Below, one piece after another: positions 17,247 to 26,985 of a stretch of DNA of 64,000 nt. The stretch covers positions 620,001 through 684,000 of the forward strand of contig OZ244063.1 of NCBI GenBank assembly GCA_965215535.1. Direction: 5' to 3'. Position 1 is the stretch's first letter. Each line of letters opens with the position of its first letter. The notes under the pieces are model-generated. The model saw nothing but the letters and a program-made list of their open reading frames with translations, was not told the DNA's origin and made no database searches. The DNA is from Bin94 sp965215535 (lineage in GTDB: Bacteria; Gemmatimonadota; Gemmatimonadetes; Longimicrobiales; Gaopeijiaceae). Position numbers and translations under genes: made by a program.

Positions 17247-18590
17247 TCAGTGCAGGACCGCCGGCAGGATCCGCTCCTGGAGCGCCATCCAGCTTGACAG
17301 CTCCGGCTGTTCGTGCAGCGTCCACCCATTGAAGACCGAGATCAGATCGTGCTCGGGCACCACATGGAGGAACTGTCCTCCGTAGCCATTGCCGGCGAAG
17401 ATGCGGGTCCGGCCCTCTTCGTGAAGAGGCACCCACCACTGATAGCCGTAGCCCGTCTCCTGCACGACGGGAGCGGTTGAGGCCTGCACCCAGTCCCGCG
17501 ACACGACCTGCCGTCCATTCCATTCGCCGCCGCGCAGCATGAGGTAGCCAATGCGCGCCAGATCGTGGGTGGCAAGGTAGAGTCCGCCCTCTGAATCGAC
17601 CTCGCCGGTGGGGGTGAGCTTCCAGTGAAAGTCTTCGATCCCGATGGGACGAAAGAGCTCTTCGGCGGCCCACCGGTCCAGGCGCTCTCCGGTCGCCTCG
17701 CGCACGATCTTCCCCAGGAGAACGCTGACGCCGTCGTTGTAGTCGAAACGCTCGCCCGGATCGGTCGTCAGGGGCCGCGAAAGGATATACCCGATCCAGT
17801 CTTCGCTGGCCTCCAGAACGACCGTGGGGTGCGTCTCGTCGTCGTACCCCTGATTGCGGCCGGCCCATTCGATGCCGCTGCGCATGGTAAGGAAATCTTC
17901 GATGGTGGCCGCAGCCCGGCGGGGTTCCCCGGGATCGATGCCGTAACTCTCGAACCATGGCCAGGCGGGTGTGGCGACGCCGGGAATCAGTCCCCGGTCG
18001 ATGGCGATTCCAAAGGCTACCGAGAGGACGCTCTTGGTGACCGACTGCAGGGAGTGGAGATCGGTACCCTGGTAATAGGGGTGCCAGGAGGGATGATCGT
18101 AGTTGTACGGATGCGGGGCGGTGTCGGCCTGTTCTGTCAGGAGCCGTGCGTAGGCGGCACTGTGATCGAGACGGTGATCGGCGATGACGCGGCCGTTGCG
18201 GATCAGGAGGAAGTGATCGATGAACCCGTAGCGACCCGCATTGATGTCGGCGATCAGCGCGGCGATGGCAGCCGGGTCGATGCCCTCGGCCTCGGGAGTC
18301 GAGCGCGGCCACTCGGCGGCGGGCCAGGCGAAGGGCGTGGCCTCTGTGGAATCGACCGGCAGGTCGGCGGCAGAGCGATCGGCGGCGGGCAGGCAACCGG
18401 CAAGGAGGGCCAGCGCGAGGAGGGCGATCCCGGCTCGCGGGCAGGAGGCGAGCGTTGTGCGAGCGGCGTTGGCCAGAGAAGACCCATCGACCGCTTGCGA
18501 ACCGCGGCGCGCACTCCAAACGCCGCTCCCCGGAGTGGTCGGAGGATGACAGCCAGAAAGGGGGCGGATGGGGTCGGTCGGGACGATCAT
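17247..18590 (-). CDS. Serine hydrolase of the beta-lactamase / penicillin-binding class C family, lipoprotein
   Basis: 447 residues from ATG 18590. The serine/lysine motif SVTK lies at residues 183-186 (HSLQSVTKSVLSVAFG) and the second motif is YND at 284-286; the third-motif region is near GNGYGGQFLHVVPEHD. These place it among DD-peptidase-fold hydrolases (esterases, peptidases), substrate unknown. A lipoprotein signal, ALLALALLAGC, puts the lipidated Cys at residue 66, an unusually long N-region, so an unrecognised later start may exist, though I see no in-frame ATG, GTG or TTG that fits. The ATG overlaps the recQ stop as ATGA, so the two are co-translated. Confidence 0.88.
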   Translation of the reverse strand: MIVPTDPIRPLSGCHPPTTPGSGVWSARRGSQAVDGSSLANAARTTLASCPRAGIALLALALLAGCLPAADRSAADLPVDSTEATPFAWPAAEWPRSTPEAEGIDPAAIAALIADINAGRYGFIDHFLLIRNGRVIADHRLDHSAAYARLLTEQADTAPHPYNYDHPSWHPYYQGTDLHSLQSVTKSVLSVAFGIAIDRGLIPGVATPAWPWFESYGIDPGEPRRAAATIEDFLTMRSGIEWAGRNQGYDDETHPTVVLEASEDWIGYILSRPLTTDPGERFDYNDGVSVLLGKIVREATGERLDRWAAEELFRPIGIEDFHWKLTPTGEVDSEGGLYLATHDLARIGYLMLRGGEWNGRQVVSRDWVQASTAPVVQETGYGYQWWVPLHEEGRTRIFAGNGYGGQFLHVVPEHDLISVFNGWTLHEQPELSSWMALQERILPAVLH

Positions 18591-20449
18591 GGGGATTCTC
18601 CGGGGGGCGAGCTGTCGGATTCGGCAAGGACGGCGAGCAGTTCCTGACCGTAACGGCGCAGACGGGTTTCGCCAATGCCGGTAATTGCCAGGAGCTCTTC
18701 GTCGGTGCGGGGGCGTTCCCGGATCAGCTCCTGCAGGGTGGCGTCGGTGATGATGACATAGGGAGGAACGCCCTGGGCGCGGGCCCGCTCGGTGCGCCAT
18801 CTGCGCAGGGAAGCGCGCAGGGCGGCGTTACCGGGGTCTTCGGAGCGGGTCGGGGCCGACTTTTTGCGGGTCGTTGTGCGGCGGACGGAACGGGCGCGCA
18901 GATCGCGCCGCATGTGAACCTCGAGATGACCGCGCAACACATCCCAGCTTGTAGCGGTGAGGCACAGCGACCCGAACCCCTCCATATCGACATCGAGGAA
19001 GCCGCGCGCCACGAGCTGCCGAAAGACCGAGCGCCACTGCCAGGGGTCGAGATCGGCGCCGACGCCAAAGGTGGGAAGCCGGTCGTGTCCGAAGCGCCGG
19101 ATGCGCTCGCTCTCCGATCCCCGCAGAACATCGATCAGGTAGGCAACGCCAAAGCGCTCTCCTGTGCGCCGAACGCATGACAGCGCCTTCTGCGAGGCCA
19201 CGGTGGCATTCCAGAGATCGACTGGAGCGAGGCAGTTGTCGCAATTTTCACAGGGTTCCGCCAGGGTCTCGCCAAAGTAGGCCAGGAGCGTCTGTCGCCG
19301 GCAGGCGGCCAGCTCGCAGTAACCGAGCATGGCGTCGAGCTTGCGCACCTCGAGCCGCTTGCGATCCCTTCCCGCCCGCGATCCCTCGACCATGTGGCGA
19401 AGGGTGACCACCTCCTGAAGCCCGTACACCATCCACGCATCGGCTGCCAGACCATCGCGCCCGGCCCGGCCCGTTTCCTGATAGTAGGATTCGATGCTGC
19501 GCGGCAGATCCAGATGCGCCACAAAGCGTACATCGGGCTTGTCGACACCCATGCCGAAGGCGATCGTGGCCACCATGATCAGACCGTCTTCGTGCAGAAA
19601 GCGATCCTGGTTGCGCTGACGAATCGTCTTTCCCAGACCCGCATGGTAGGGCAGCGCCCGCAATCCCGCTTCGCGCATCCACTGAGCGGTGGCATCCACC
19701 CGTTTGCGCGACAGACAATAGACGATTCCGGAGTGTCCCCGGTGCCGGTCATCGAGGAAACGCTTGAGCTGCGCGCGCGCATTGTCGCGGGAAACCACGG
19801 TGTAGCGAATGTTGGGCCGGTCGAATCCGCTGACGAAGAGGGGCGCATTCTGCAGACCCAGCCGGGAGATGATCTCGCGGCGGGTGGGTTCGTCGGCGGT
19901 GGCGGTCAGGGCGATGCGCGGCACCTCGGGAAAGAGACCGGAGAGCGCCGAGAGTTGAAGGTACTCGGGGCGAAAGTCATGACCCCACTGAGAAACGCAG
20001 TGTGCCTCGTCGATCGCGAAGAGCGAGATCCGGGTCTCCTTCAAGAGCTCCAGGGTTGCGTCGGCGAAGAGTCGTTCGGGTGCGAGGTGGAGAAGATCGA
20101 GTTCGCCCCTGCGCAGACAGGCTCTGACCCGGGCGGCTTCGCGGGGCGGGAGCGACGAATTGAGAGAGGCCGCGCGGACGCCGTTCTGCCGCAACGCCTG
20201 CACCTGGTCGTGCATGAGAGCGATCAGCGGCGACACCACAACGCCGACCCCCTCGCGCACCATGGCGGGAATCTGGAAGCAGAGCGATTTGCCGCCGCCG
20301 GTGGGCATCAGCACCAGGCTGTCGCCCCCGGCCACGGTGTGTTCAATGATCTCTTCCTGCCGCCCCCGGAAGGTGGAGTAGCCGAAGACGCGGTGCAGAA
20401 TCTCGCGGTGCGGCGGCGTAGCAGATCCGGCACCCGCGTCTGCGGTCAC
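18587..20449 (-). CDS. recQ: ATP-dependent DNA helicase RecQ
   Basis: 620-residue superfamily 2 helicase acting 3' to 5' in recombination and fork repair. Seen: Walker A MPTGGGKS with Lys54; DEAH at 147-150 followed by the RecQ-specific aromatic loop CVSQWGHDFRPEY; motif VI YYQETGRAGRDG; the zinc-binding four-Cys region (YCELAACRR and CENCDNC) about 378-412; a winged helix; and a C-terminal HRDC domain (LIRERPRTDEELLAITGIG). Length is normal for the complete three-domain form. The start is GTG 20449, 26 bases after the BNR gene; the following serine hydrolase overlaps its stop. Confidence 0.97.
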   Translation of the reverse strand: MTADAGAGSATPPHREILHRVFGYSTFRGRQEEIIEHTVAGGDSLVLMPTGGGKSLCFQIPAMVREGVGVVVSPLIALMHDQVQALRQNGVRAASLNSSLPPREAARVRACLRRGELDLLHLAPERLFADATLELLKETRISLFAIDEAHCVSQWGHDFRPEYLQLSALSGLFPEVPRIALTATADEPTRREIISRLGLQNAPLFVSGFDRPNIRYTVVSRDNARAQLKRFLDDRHRGHSGIVYCLSRKRVDATAQWMREAGLRALPYHAGLGKTIRQRNQDRFLHEDGLIMVATIAFGMGVDKPDVRFVAHLDLPRSIESYYQETGRAGRDGLAADAWMVYGLQEVVTLRHMVEGSRAGRDRKRLEVRKLDAMLGYCELAACRRQTLLAYFGETLAEPCENCDNCLAPVDLWNATVASQKALSCVRRTGERFGVAYLIDVLRGSESERIRRFGHDRLPTFGVGADLDPWQWRSVFRQLVARGFLDVDMEGFGSLCLTATSWDVLRGHLEVHMRRDLRARSVRRTTTRKKSAPTRSEDPGNAALRASLRRWRTERARAQGVPPYVIITDATLQELIRERPRTDEELLAITGIGETRLRRYGQELLAVLAESDSSPPGESP

Positions 20450-20475
20450 CGAAGTGCGCGATCCGGCAGCGGAGT

Positions 20476-23400
20476 TCAGGAGATCACGCCCATGCCCATT
20501 GCCTGGATTCGGCGGTTGAACTCGGCCAGATCATCGCCCAGCACCTCTTCGGCCATCTCCTGGATCCGGCGGAGGCGTTCCCGGAGCATGAGGTGGACCT
20601 CGTCCTGCTGATCGGTGGGACGGAAATCGCCCACCGAGACGGTCGTGAAGAGGTAGCCGAGGCGTTCGATCAGGCGCACCGGGTAGCGAATCACATCCTG
20701 TCCGGTGCCGGTGGCGCGCATCTGGAAGAGACCGTCTTCGACTTCGATCAGGCGCGCGTTGAGCGAATCGGCCGCAGCCACGAGTTCGGCCGCGTCGCCC
20801 TGGCTTTCGAGCACGGCGCGCGTATCGAGAAGCTGCCGCCGCACCCACTCGATGCGGTTGATCAGTTCGCCGGTGGCCTCGATGTCGGCCCGGATCCCGG
20901 CGAGGGCGTCCAGTTGCAGGCCGATATCGGCCATTGTGCCCTCTGAGTGCGGATCCTTGATGATCTCCAGGGGCTGTTCGAAGCTCTCGTCGCCAATGCG
21001 CAGCGTCACCATGTAGCGCCCGGGTGGCTGCAGCCAGCTTCCGGTGCTCACGCCCCCCAGCGGACCCCCCGGCAGCGGCCGCCAGCGCTCTTCGCCCAGC
21101 GAGATATCGTCGGCGTAAAGCGGCTTTGTCCGCAGACGCACCGGCGCGACCGATTCATTCAGAAGATCCCACCAGACCCGGTTCACACCCGCAGTGCGCG
21201 TTCCCTCGAGGGTGCGCACGACCTCGCCCGCCATATTCGCAATCTCGATCGTGACGCTTTCGTCGGTATCTTCGGCCAGCCAGTAATTGAGCGAAGCGCC
21301 GTAGGGAGGATTTTCGCCGTCGGACTGGTCGTCGAACATGGTGAAGGGCGCCGAGATGGGCCGGAAGCGGTAGGCGGGACGGGGCGCGAAGAGATGTGCG
21401 GCGCGGGCAGCGACCTCGGGGGTAAGCTGCTGCAGCGGCGTTACATCGTCGAGGATCCAGAAGCCGCGGCCGTAGGTGCCCACCACCAGATCGTTGAAGT
21501 GCTCCTGAACCACCAGTCCGTACATCGGCGCGGGGGGCAGATTGGTGTGGAAGCGCTGCCAGTTGTCGCCGTCGTCGAAGGAAACGTAGACCGAAGCCTC
21601 GGTGCCGAGATAGAGCAGCCCGGGCCGAACCGGGTCCTCGTGAATGCTGCGGGTGTAGCTGAGCACGCCGTCGTCGATGCCTGCCGTGATCTGCGTCCAG
21701 GTGGCTCCGTAGTCGTCGGTGCGGTAGGCGCGCGCCTCGAAGTCGCCCACCTGATGATGTTCGATCACCATGTACGCCTTGCCGGGCATGTGGCGCGAGG
21801 CGTCAATGCCCCGCACCACCCCATCGGGCGGCAGATTGGGAATGTTGTCGGTCACATTGACCCAGTTGGCGCCCCCGTCGCGGCTCACGTGCATGAGGCC
21901 GTCGTTGGTTCCGGCCCAGAGCACCCCGCGTTCGAGGGGAGATTCGTCGAAGGCGTAGATGACGCAGCAGTACTCGACCCCGATGTTGTCGGGGGTGAGG
22001 CCGCCGCTGATCCCCATGCGGCTGCGGTTGTTGGTGCTGAGGTCGGGGCTGATGACCTCCCAGCTCTGACCGCGGTTGGTGGTGCGGTGAACATGCTGGC
22101 TGGTGACATAGATGGTGTTGTTGTCGTGCGGCGAGATCAGCAGGGGGAAGGTCCACTGGAAGCGGTAGCGCAGCGAATCGGCCGGGTGACCGGTGGTGGA
22201 TTCGGGCCACACCTCGACCTCGCGGTGCTGGCCGGTGCGGGCGTCCCAGCGCGAGACGATTCCCCCACCGGCCCCAACTCCCGAGGCGCTCGACCACACA
22301 ATGTCGGGATCGGTTGGATCGGGGGTGGCAAAGCCCGATTCTCCCCCGCCCACCGAGTGCCAGAGCGAGCGCGGAATGGCGACCCCGAAGAATCCGCCCA
22401 TGCGGCTGTTGCTCGGACCGCGCGCCGAGGGACCGTCCTGCCGGTTCCCCATGACGTTGTAGGGCACCGCGTTATCGACGGTGACGTGATACATCTGCGC
22501 AATCGGAAGCTGGACACGATACCAGCTCCGGCCGCGATTGCCCGAAATGGCCAGGCCGCCATCGCCGCCCACCACCTGGCGGTCGCCATCGAGCGGATCG
22601 ATCCACATGTCGTGCGAATCCCAGGTGGGTCCATCGAGGAAGCCCGCCGCCGTCGAGCTGACGCCGCCGTCCAGGGTGGTGCTGTAGGCCGCCGCCATGA
22701 AGTAGGCCTCGTCGGCGTCGTCGGGGTTGACCTCGCAACGGGTGTAGTAGGCGGTGCGTCCGGCGAGATCGCGGTCGTAGCTGACCAGATTCCACTGCTG
22801 CCCGCCATCGTCGGAGCGCCAGAGCTCGCCGCCGTCGGTGTCGCCGCCCTCCCAGGGAACGCCGTCGCCGGTCTCGATCAGGGCGTAGATGCGGTGGGAA
22901 TCGGCCCGGCTCATGCACAGCGCAATCTTGCCGATCTCGCGGGTCGGAAGGCCATTGCCGGCAAGTCGGGTCCAGGTGGTGCCGCCGTCGCGCGACATGT
23001 GAATGGCGCTGCCGGGGCCACCCGAGGTGCGCGTCCAGGTGCGGATCGCGATCTGCCAGCTTCCGGCAAAGAGGATGCGTGGGTTGTTGGGGTCCATGAC
23101 GAGGTCGCTGGTGCCGGTTTCCTCGTCCACGAAGAGGATGTGCTCCCACGTGGCGCCGCCATCGAGGGTGCGGTAGATGCCCCGTTCGCTCTGGGGGGAG
23201 TAGCCGTGTCCGATCGCCGCCGCATAGACGATGTCGGGGTCGGTGGGATGAACGATGATGCGGCTGATACGACCGGTTCCCTCGAGCCCCATGTGGGTCC
23301 AGCTCTCGCCCGCATCGGTGGATTTCCAGACGCCATTGCCGATCGACACATTGGAGCGGATAAAGGGTTCGCCGGTTCCGGCCCAGACGACATTGGGATC

Positions 23401-23703
23401 GGAGGGCGCCACCGCGACCTCGCCCACCGAGTGAACCGGCTGATCGTCGAAGACAGGCCGCCAGTTGACCCCTCCGTCCCCGGTCTTCCAGAGTCCGCCC
23501 GACGCCGCGCCTGCGTAGTAGGTGAAGCGATCGCCGGGTACGCCCGCCACCGCAGTCACGCGATTGCCAAGCGGACCGATGTGCCTGTACTGCATGGGGG
23601 CAAAGGCAGTGGTGGGAAGCTGCTGCCCACGGGCGGGACTCGGCAGAATGGCCAGAATGCCGAAAAATGCCGCGAGGAGGCCGGGAACGGAGGGGTTTCT
23701 CAT
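20476..23703 (-). CDS. Secreted BNR/sortilin-like beta-propeller repeat protein
   Basis: 1075 residues with a Sec signal peptide (ILAILPSPARGQQ). The first 700 residues carry many BNR-type Asp-box repeats, for example GGLWKTGDGGVNWRPV, NGVWKSTDAGESWTHMG, RGIYRTLDGGATWEHI, IHMSRDGGTTWTRL and ELWRSDDGGQQWNLV, which build one or two propellers as in VPS10/sortilin and the so-called glycosyl-hydrolase BNR proteins. The C-terminal 300 residues form beta-sandwich strands (VTIEIANMAGEVVRTLEGT) and a final helical coiled region (LIRIEDGL-type). Large proteins of this build are common in Gemmatimonadota and Acidobacteria. No catalytic residues can be assigned; likely exported binding protein or hydrolase. 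Confidence 0.9.
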   Translation of the reverse strand: MRNPSVPGLLAAFFGILAILPSPARGQQLPTTAFAPMQYRHIGPLGNRVTAVAGVPGDRFTYYAGAASGGLWKTGDGGVNWRPVFDDQPVHSVGEVAVAPSDPNVVWAGTGEPFIRSNVSIGNGVWKSTDAGESWTHMGLEGTGRISRIIVHPTDPDIVYAAAIGHGYSPQSERGIYRTLDGGATWEHILFVDEETGTSDLVMDPNNPRILFAGSWQIAIRTWTRTSGGPGSAIHMSRDGGTTWTRLAGNGLPTREIGKIALCMSRADSHRIYALIETGDGVPWEGGDTDGGELWRSDDGGQQWNLVSYDRDLAGRTAYYTRCEVNPDDADEAYFMAAAYSTTLDGGVSSTAAGFLDGPTWDSHDMWIDPLDGDRQVVGGDGGLAISGNRGRSWYRVQLPIAQMYHVTVDNAVPYNVMGNRQDGPSARGPSNSRMGGFFGVAIPRSLWHSVGGGESGFATPDPTDPDIVWSSASGVGAGGGIVSRWDARTGQHREVEVWPESTTGHPADSLRYRFQWTFPLLISPHDNNTIYVTSQHVHRTTNRGQSWEVISPDLSTNNRSRMGISGGLTPDNIGVEYCCVIYAFDESPLERGVLWAGTNDGLMHVSRDGGANWVNVTDNIPNLPPDGVVRGIDASRHMPGKAYMVIEHHQVGDFEARAYRTDDYGATWTQITAGIDDGVLSYTRSIHEDPVRPGLLYLGTEASVYVSFDDGDNWQRFHTNLPPAPMYGLVVQEHFNDLVVGTYGRGFWILDDVTPLQQLTPEVAARAAHLFAPRPAYRFRPISAPFTMFDDQSDGENPPYGASLNYWLAEDTDESVTIEIANMAGEVVRTLEGTRTAGVNRVWWDLLNESVAPVRLRTKPLYADDISLGEERWRPLPGGPLGGVSTGSWLQPPGRYMVTLRIGDESFEQPLEIIKDPHSEGTMADIGLQLDALAGIRADIEATGELINRIEWVRRQLLDTRAVLESQGDAAELVAAADSLNARLIEVEDGLFQMRATGTGQDVIRYPVRLIERLGYLFTTVSVGDFRPTDQQDEVHLMLRERLRRIQEMAEEVLGDDLAEFNRRIQAMGMGVIS

Positions 23704-23817
23704 GATTCCGATTGTCTCTTGCTGGTGAAGAGGGATTCCCTGCGCCGGGCAGGGGCGATGGGAGCGCTGATGGCGCTGGACGTTAGCGACGCCGATCAGA
23801 ATTCGCTCATGAATCGG

Positions 23818-24324
23818 CTAGCTGGGGTCGTGCTGGTGAACGTGAATTTCAACGTCCGCAGTCACGAAATCTGCGTGTCCGGAGCCGACATTGCCATGCA
23901 TGAGCATGAAGGTGGCGTCGGTGTGGCCCTCCATGCCGCCGTGCAGGTGGCCGCCGAACTCGCCCGGCGTGTCCTGCTCGAACTCGGCGACCGTTTCGTC
24001 GTCGATGTTGACCTCAAGGTAGAAGTCGCTTCCGAGAGTGACCCGGTCGCCATCGTGATCGAGGAAATGGACGCTGATGTGTCCGGTCTCCTCGCCGGGC
24101 TCGACCTCAAGCTCGCCGCTCCAGGTGCTGGTGTCGCCATCGTAGGATGCGAGCACACTGTCGCCCAGAACCAGTTGGACGCCCTCGACGTGGTCGGCGT
24201 GGTCGTCATCGTCGGCATCGGTCGAGGATTCGCATGCCCCAAGCACCAGAAGGGTGGCCATGCCGGTCACCGCGCTCAGGCGCATCCAGGGGTGGGTGTT
24301 TCGGGTTGTGGAATTGGGTTCCAT
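23818..24324 (-). CDS. His/Asp-rich lipoprotein, probable metal-binding partner of the adjacent TonB receptor
   Basis: 168 residues. Lipoprotein signal with Cys31 (MATLLVLGACESS), followed by an acidic stretch DADDDDHADH. The globular part shows beta strands GVQLVLGDSVLASYDGD and ETGHISVHFLDHDGD, then GGHLHGGMEGHTDATFMLMHG and a His-rich end EIHVHQHDPS. The density of His, Asp and Glu suggests zinc or other transition-metal binding at the cell surface or in the periplasm. It follows the ZnuD-like receptor gene (69-base gap), consistent with one operon. AAGGGAAG precedes the ATG by 10 bases; ATG at codon 14 is an alternative start. Confidence 0.82.
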   Translation of the reverse strand: MEPNSTTRNTHPWMRLSAVTGMATLLVLGACESSTDADDDDHADHVEGVQLVLGDSVLASYDGDTSTWSGELEVEPGEETGHISVHFLDHDGDRVTLGSDFYLEVNIDDETVAEFEQDTPGEFGGHLHGGMEGHTDATFMLMHGNVGSGHADFVTADVEIHVHQHDPS

Positions 24325-24393
24325 GATTCGTGTCTTCCCTTTCGTGGGGTTGTTGCGGAGGCCATCTGCCGCCCGCGGGTGGTACGGCGCACG

Positions 24394-26682
24394 CTAATAT
24401 ACGACGCGCCAGTTGATATTCAGTCCCCTGCCCGCCTCGGGCATGATTTCCTTGACGCGGGACAGGTGGTTGCGGTACGCGGTGTCGAGAGCGTTTTCCA
24501 GGCTCAGCGTGATCAGGTGCAGCCGTCCGCCGAGGGTCAGGCGCAATCCGGTCGAGAGGTTCAGCACCTCGTATCCATTGGTGGCGGTCTCGAACTCGCC
24601 GATGCGTTCCTGGGGGGCGGCCATCTCGGCCTCGCCGCGCACAAACCAGAGTGGTCGCTCGTATTTGAGTGCGAAGCTTCCCCGGAGCGGAGGAATCAGC
24701 GGCAGCGGGTCGCCATTGTCCCTCAGGCTGCCCCGCACCGTCGAGGCCACCGCATCGAGCGCCAGTCCGCCCCCGAGATCGGCATCGATCGCCGCCTCGA
24801 AGCCCCGGAAGCGGGCATCGTTGCCCCGGAATTGATAGACGGGAAGGAGAACGCGGCTCAGACGACCGGTTTCCTCGCCATAGACATAGTTGCGGACATC
24901 GTTGTAGAAGCCGGTCAGTTCCCCCCGCAGCCGTTCGGATTCGTAACGGAGAAAAAGATCCGCTCCCCGCCCCACCTCGCCCTCGAGCGACGGATTGCCG
25001 ACCTCGAAGACGTAGGCCGCCAGATGGGGACCCTCGGAATAGAGTTCGACGACATCGGGCACCCGGAATGCCTGAACCAGACTGGCCCCGACGGAGAATC
25101 CCGCGCCTGTGCGCATGAGCGCCCCCAGCGATCCCGAGAGACCGTGAAAACTGCGGTCGCGCACCTGGCCAATATCGGAATTCGGATTCTCGTAGAGCGG
25201 GTCGAGCCCGGTCCAGTCATAGCGCAGCCCCCACTCGAAGCGAAATGGACCTGCATTCATCTCCTGCATGAAGTAGAGCGCAGCCTTGCCCCGGTCGCTG
25301 TCCGGCGTGTCGATGTTGCCGCCATAGCCCAGATTTTCCCACGAAAGACGGGCGCCGATCGCACCTGCGGCGAAGGGCCCCCATTCTCCGTGCCGGCCCA
25401 GAAGATCTCCACCGACGATCTGTCGCCGGTACAGCGTGCCCAGGATATTGGCGGCCTCCATCTCGCGGTGTTCGTACCAACTGTGGGTTGCATCGATTCG
25501 CAGCTCGTCCAGCGGACCGAAGGGCTCCCTGATCACAGCCTGGAGCTTTGTGGCAAGGCGCCCCGCCTCGATGCGCACGCCGCTCTGGTGTCCGCCCACA
25601 AAGCCGCCGGGAATGCCATAGTGATTCAGGTAGCCGCGCACGGATGCGCCGACATGTCCCCAGCCAGCGCTCCATGACGACCCGACCGAACCGCTCAGCC
25701 GCCGCCCGTCGGTGCCCTGCAGGCTGCCCAGCGGGGTTTTGAGATCGCCATGGGTACGTGCGCCCAGCTCGATCCGCAGCGGCGCCGCTTCGCCGAGCCC
25801 GAAGACCGCCACAGCGCTTCCGCCGATCGCGCCGGTTGCGGTCTGGCTCTGCAGTGTGGCCGACCCGGTCAGGCGCCGGGGCACAGAGGTCGGGATTTCG
25901 TCGCGAATCACATTCACCACGCCACCCAGCGCATTGCCCCCATAGAGAAGCGACGCCGCGCCCCGCACCACCTCGATCCGCCGCGCCGCAGAGGGGTCGA
26001 GAGCCGTAATGTGATCGCTTCCCGAGCTGAGGGCGTCGCTGACGCCGACGCCGTCCTCGAGGAGCATGACTCGATCGCCCCCCAGACCGCGAATCATGGG
26101 TTGCGCAACCGCTGGGCCCATGGTGGCAGCCGAGAGACCCGGCAGGGACATCAGGGTCTCTCCGACCGTTTCTGCCATCTGCCGCTGCAGCTCGTCGCCG
26201 GCCATGACGCTGACCGGCCTGAGCGCCTCGAGCGCCCCCCGTTCGCTGAGGGTGGCAGTCACCACCATCTCGTGCAGCGGGATCGGCGAGGCCGCAAGCT
26301 CGAAATCGACCACTGCGTGGGTGCCCACAAGCTGAACGGCTGCGGTGGCGCCACGGTATCCCAGCCGCTCGACATGGAGATGGTAGCGACCCGGCGCGAC
26401 CCCGATCAGGTGAAAGGTGCCGTCGCCGCGGGTGGTGGCCATCGTGCCCGGGCCGACGATCGACACAATGGCTCCAGCCAGGGGATCGCCACTTTCGGCG
26501 TCGCGCACTTCGCCCTCGATCCCGATCCGATGCTGCTCATCCTGGGCCCCAAGAGAGAGGGGGAAAGGCAGAGAGAGGAGGGCAAGCAGACCCGGGAGCG
26601 CGATGAGCGCACGGCAGCCGGGGCCGGGCGACCGGGGCCTCCTTTTTGTTTTGCGTTCAGGACGGAATGCCGATCTGTCCAT
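24394..26682 (-). CDS. TonB-dependent receptor, ZnuD-like (probable zinc or metal uptake)
   Basis: 762 residues from ATG 26682 (GGAG 9 bases upstream; an open frame extends further). Signal peptide ends SLPFPLSLGAQ. An N-terminal carboxypeptidase-like domain (GIEGEVRDAESGDPLAGAIV) is followed by a plug (SLPGLSAATMGPAVAQPMIR, GDRVMLLEDGVGVSDALSSG) with the segment DHITALDPSAARRIEVVRGA and GGVVNVI, which is the pattern of ZnuD-type zinc receptors. A 22-strand barrel with a C-terminal aromatic residue (NINWRVVY) follows. The neighbouring His-rich lipoprotein and small His-rich protein fit metal uptake. Substrate is inferred, not shown. Confidence 0.92.
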   Translation of the reverse strand: MDRSAFRPERKTKRRPRSPGPGCRALIALPGLLALLSLPFPLSLGAQDEQHRIGIEGEVRDAESGDPLAGAIVSIVGPGTMATTRGDGTFHLIGVAPGRYHLHVERLGYRGATAAVQLVGTHAVVDFELAASPIPLHEMVVTATLSERGALEALRPVSVMAGDELQRQMAETVGETLMSLPGLSAATMGPAVAQPMIRGLGGDRVMLLEDGVGVSDALSSGSDHITALDPSAARRIEVVRGAASLLYGGNALGGVVNVIRDEIPTSVPRRLTGSATLQSQTATGAIGGSAVAVFGLGEAAPLRIELGARTHGDLKTPLGSLQGTDGRRLSGSVGSSWSAGWGHVGASVRGYLNHYGIPGGFVGGHQSGVRIEAGRLATKLQAVIREPFGPLDELRIDATHSWYEHREMEAANILGTLYRRQIVGGDLLGRHGEWGPFAAGAIGARLSWENLGYGGNIDTPDSDRGKAALYFMQEMNAGPFRFEWGLRYDWTGLDPLYENPNSDIGQVRDRSFHGLSGSLGALMRTGAGFSVGASLVQAFRVPDVVELYSEGPHLAAYVFEVGNPSLEGEVGRGADLFLRYESERLRGELTGFYNDVRNYVYGEETGRLSRVLLPVYQFRGNDARFRGFEAAIDADLGGGLALDAVASTVRGSLRDNGDPLPLIPPLRGSFALKYERPLWFVRGEAEMAAPQERIGEFETATNGYEVLNLSTGLRLTLGGRLHLITLSLENALDTAYRNHLSRVKEIMPEAGRGLNINWRVVY

Positions 26683-26985
26683 GAATCGAAACTCCATAGA
26701 AGATGTGAACCCATATGGAAATTCATGCATCTGAGATGCCGGGGCTGTCAGGGCGACAGGGGGCTGAAATCCTCTTCTCCCCTTCCCGTCCGGCGGCGCG
26801 CAAAGTCGGCGCCGGAGAGTCGTCACCTACAAACCCGGGAGACCGGCGGTCGTGCAACCGACCGACATGAAAACGGGAAATGGGTGCCCGCCGAACCGCG
26901 CCGAAATCTGTCGGCGGCGTGATCGGGTCTGCGAATATGGCGCGAGGGCAGAGAAGAGGTAAGGAACGTCCCCGGAAGAGGGGGA
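26683..26985. other. Intergenic region upstream of the TonB receptor
   Basis: 303 bases without a supported gene. It should hold the receptor promoter or operator. A loose dyad TGAA-12-TTCA is centred near 26710, too weak to call a Zur site. Overlapping open frames on both strands have shadow-like composition. Confidence 0.3.

Noticed and set aside
20947..25677. 1576-codon open frame on plus, opposite the BNR, lipoprotein and TonB genes
   Set aside because: It spans three well-supported minus-strand genes and their gaps, has no ribosome site or recognisable domain, and is a by-product of high GC codon bias.
26692..26725. Possible Zur-type operator upstream of the TonB receptor
   Set aside because: The dyad TGAA-12-TTCA matches at only about 5 of 10 positions per arm and lacks the AT-rich core of known Zur boxes.
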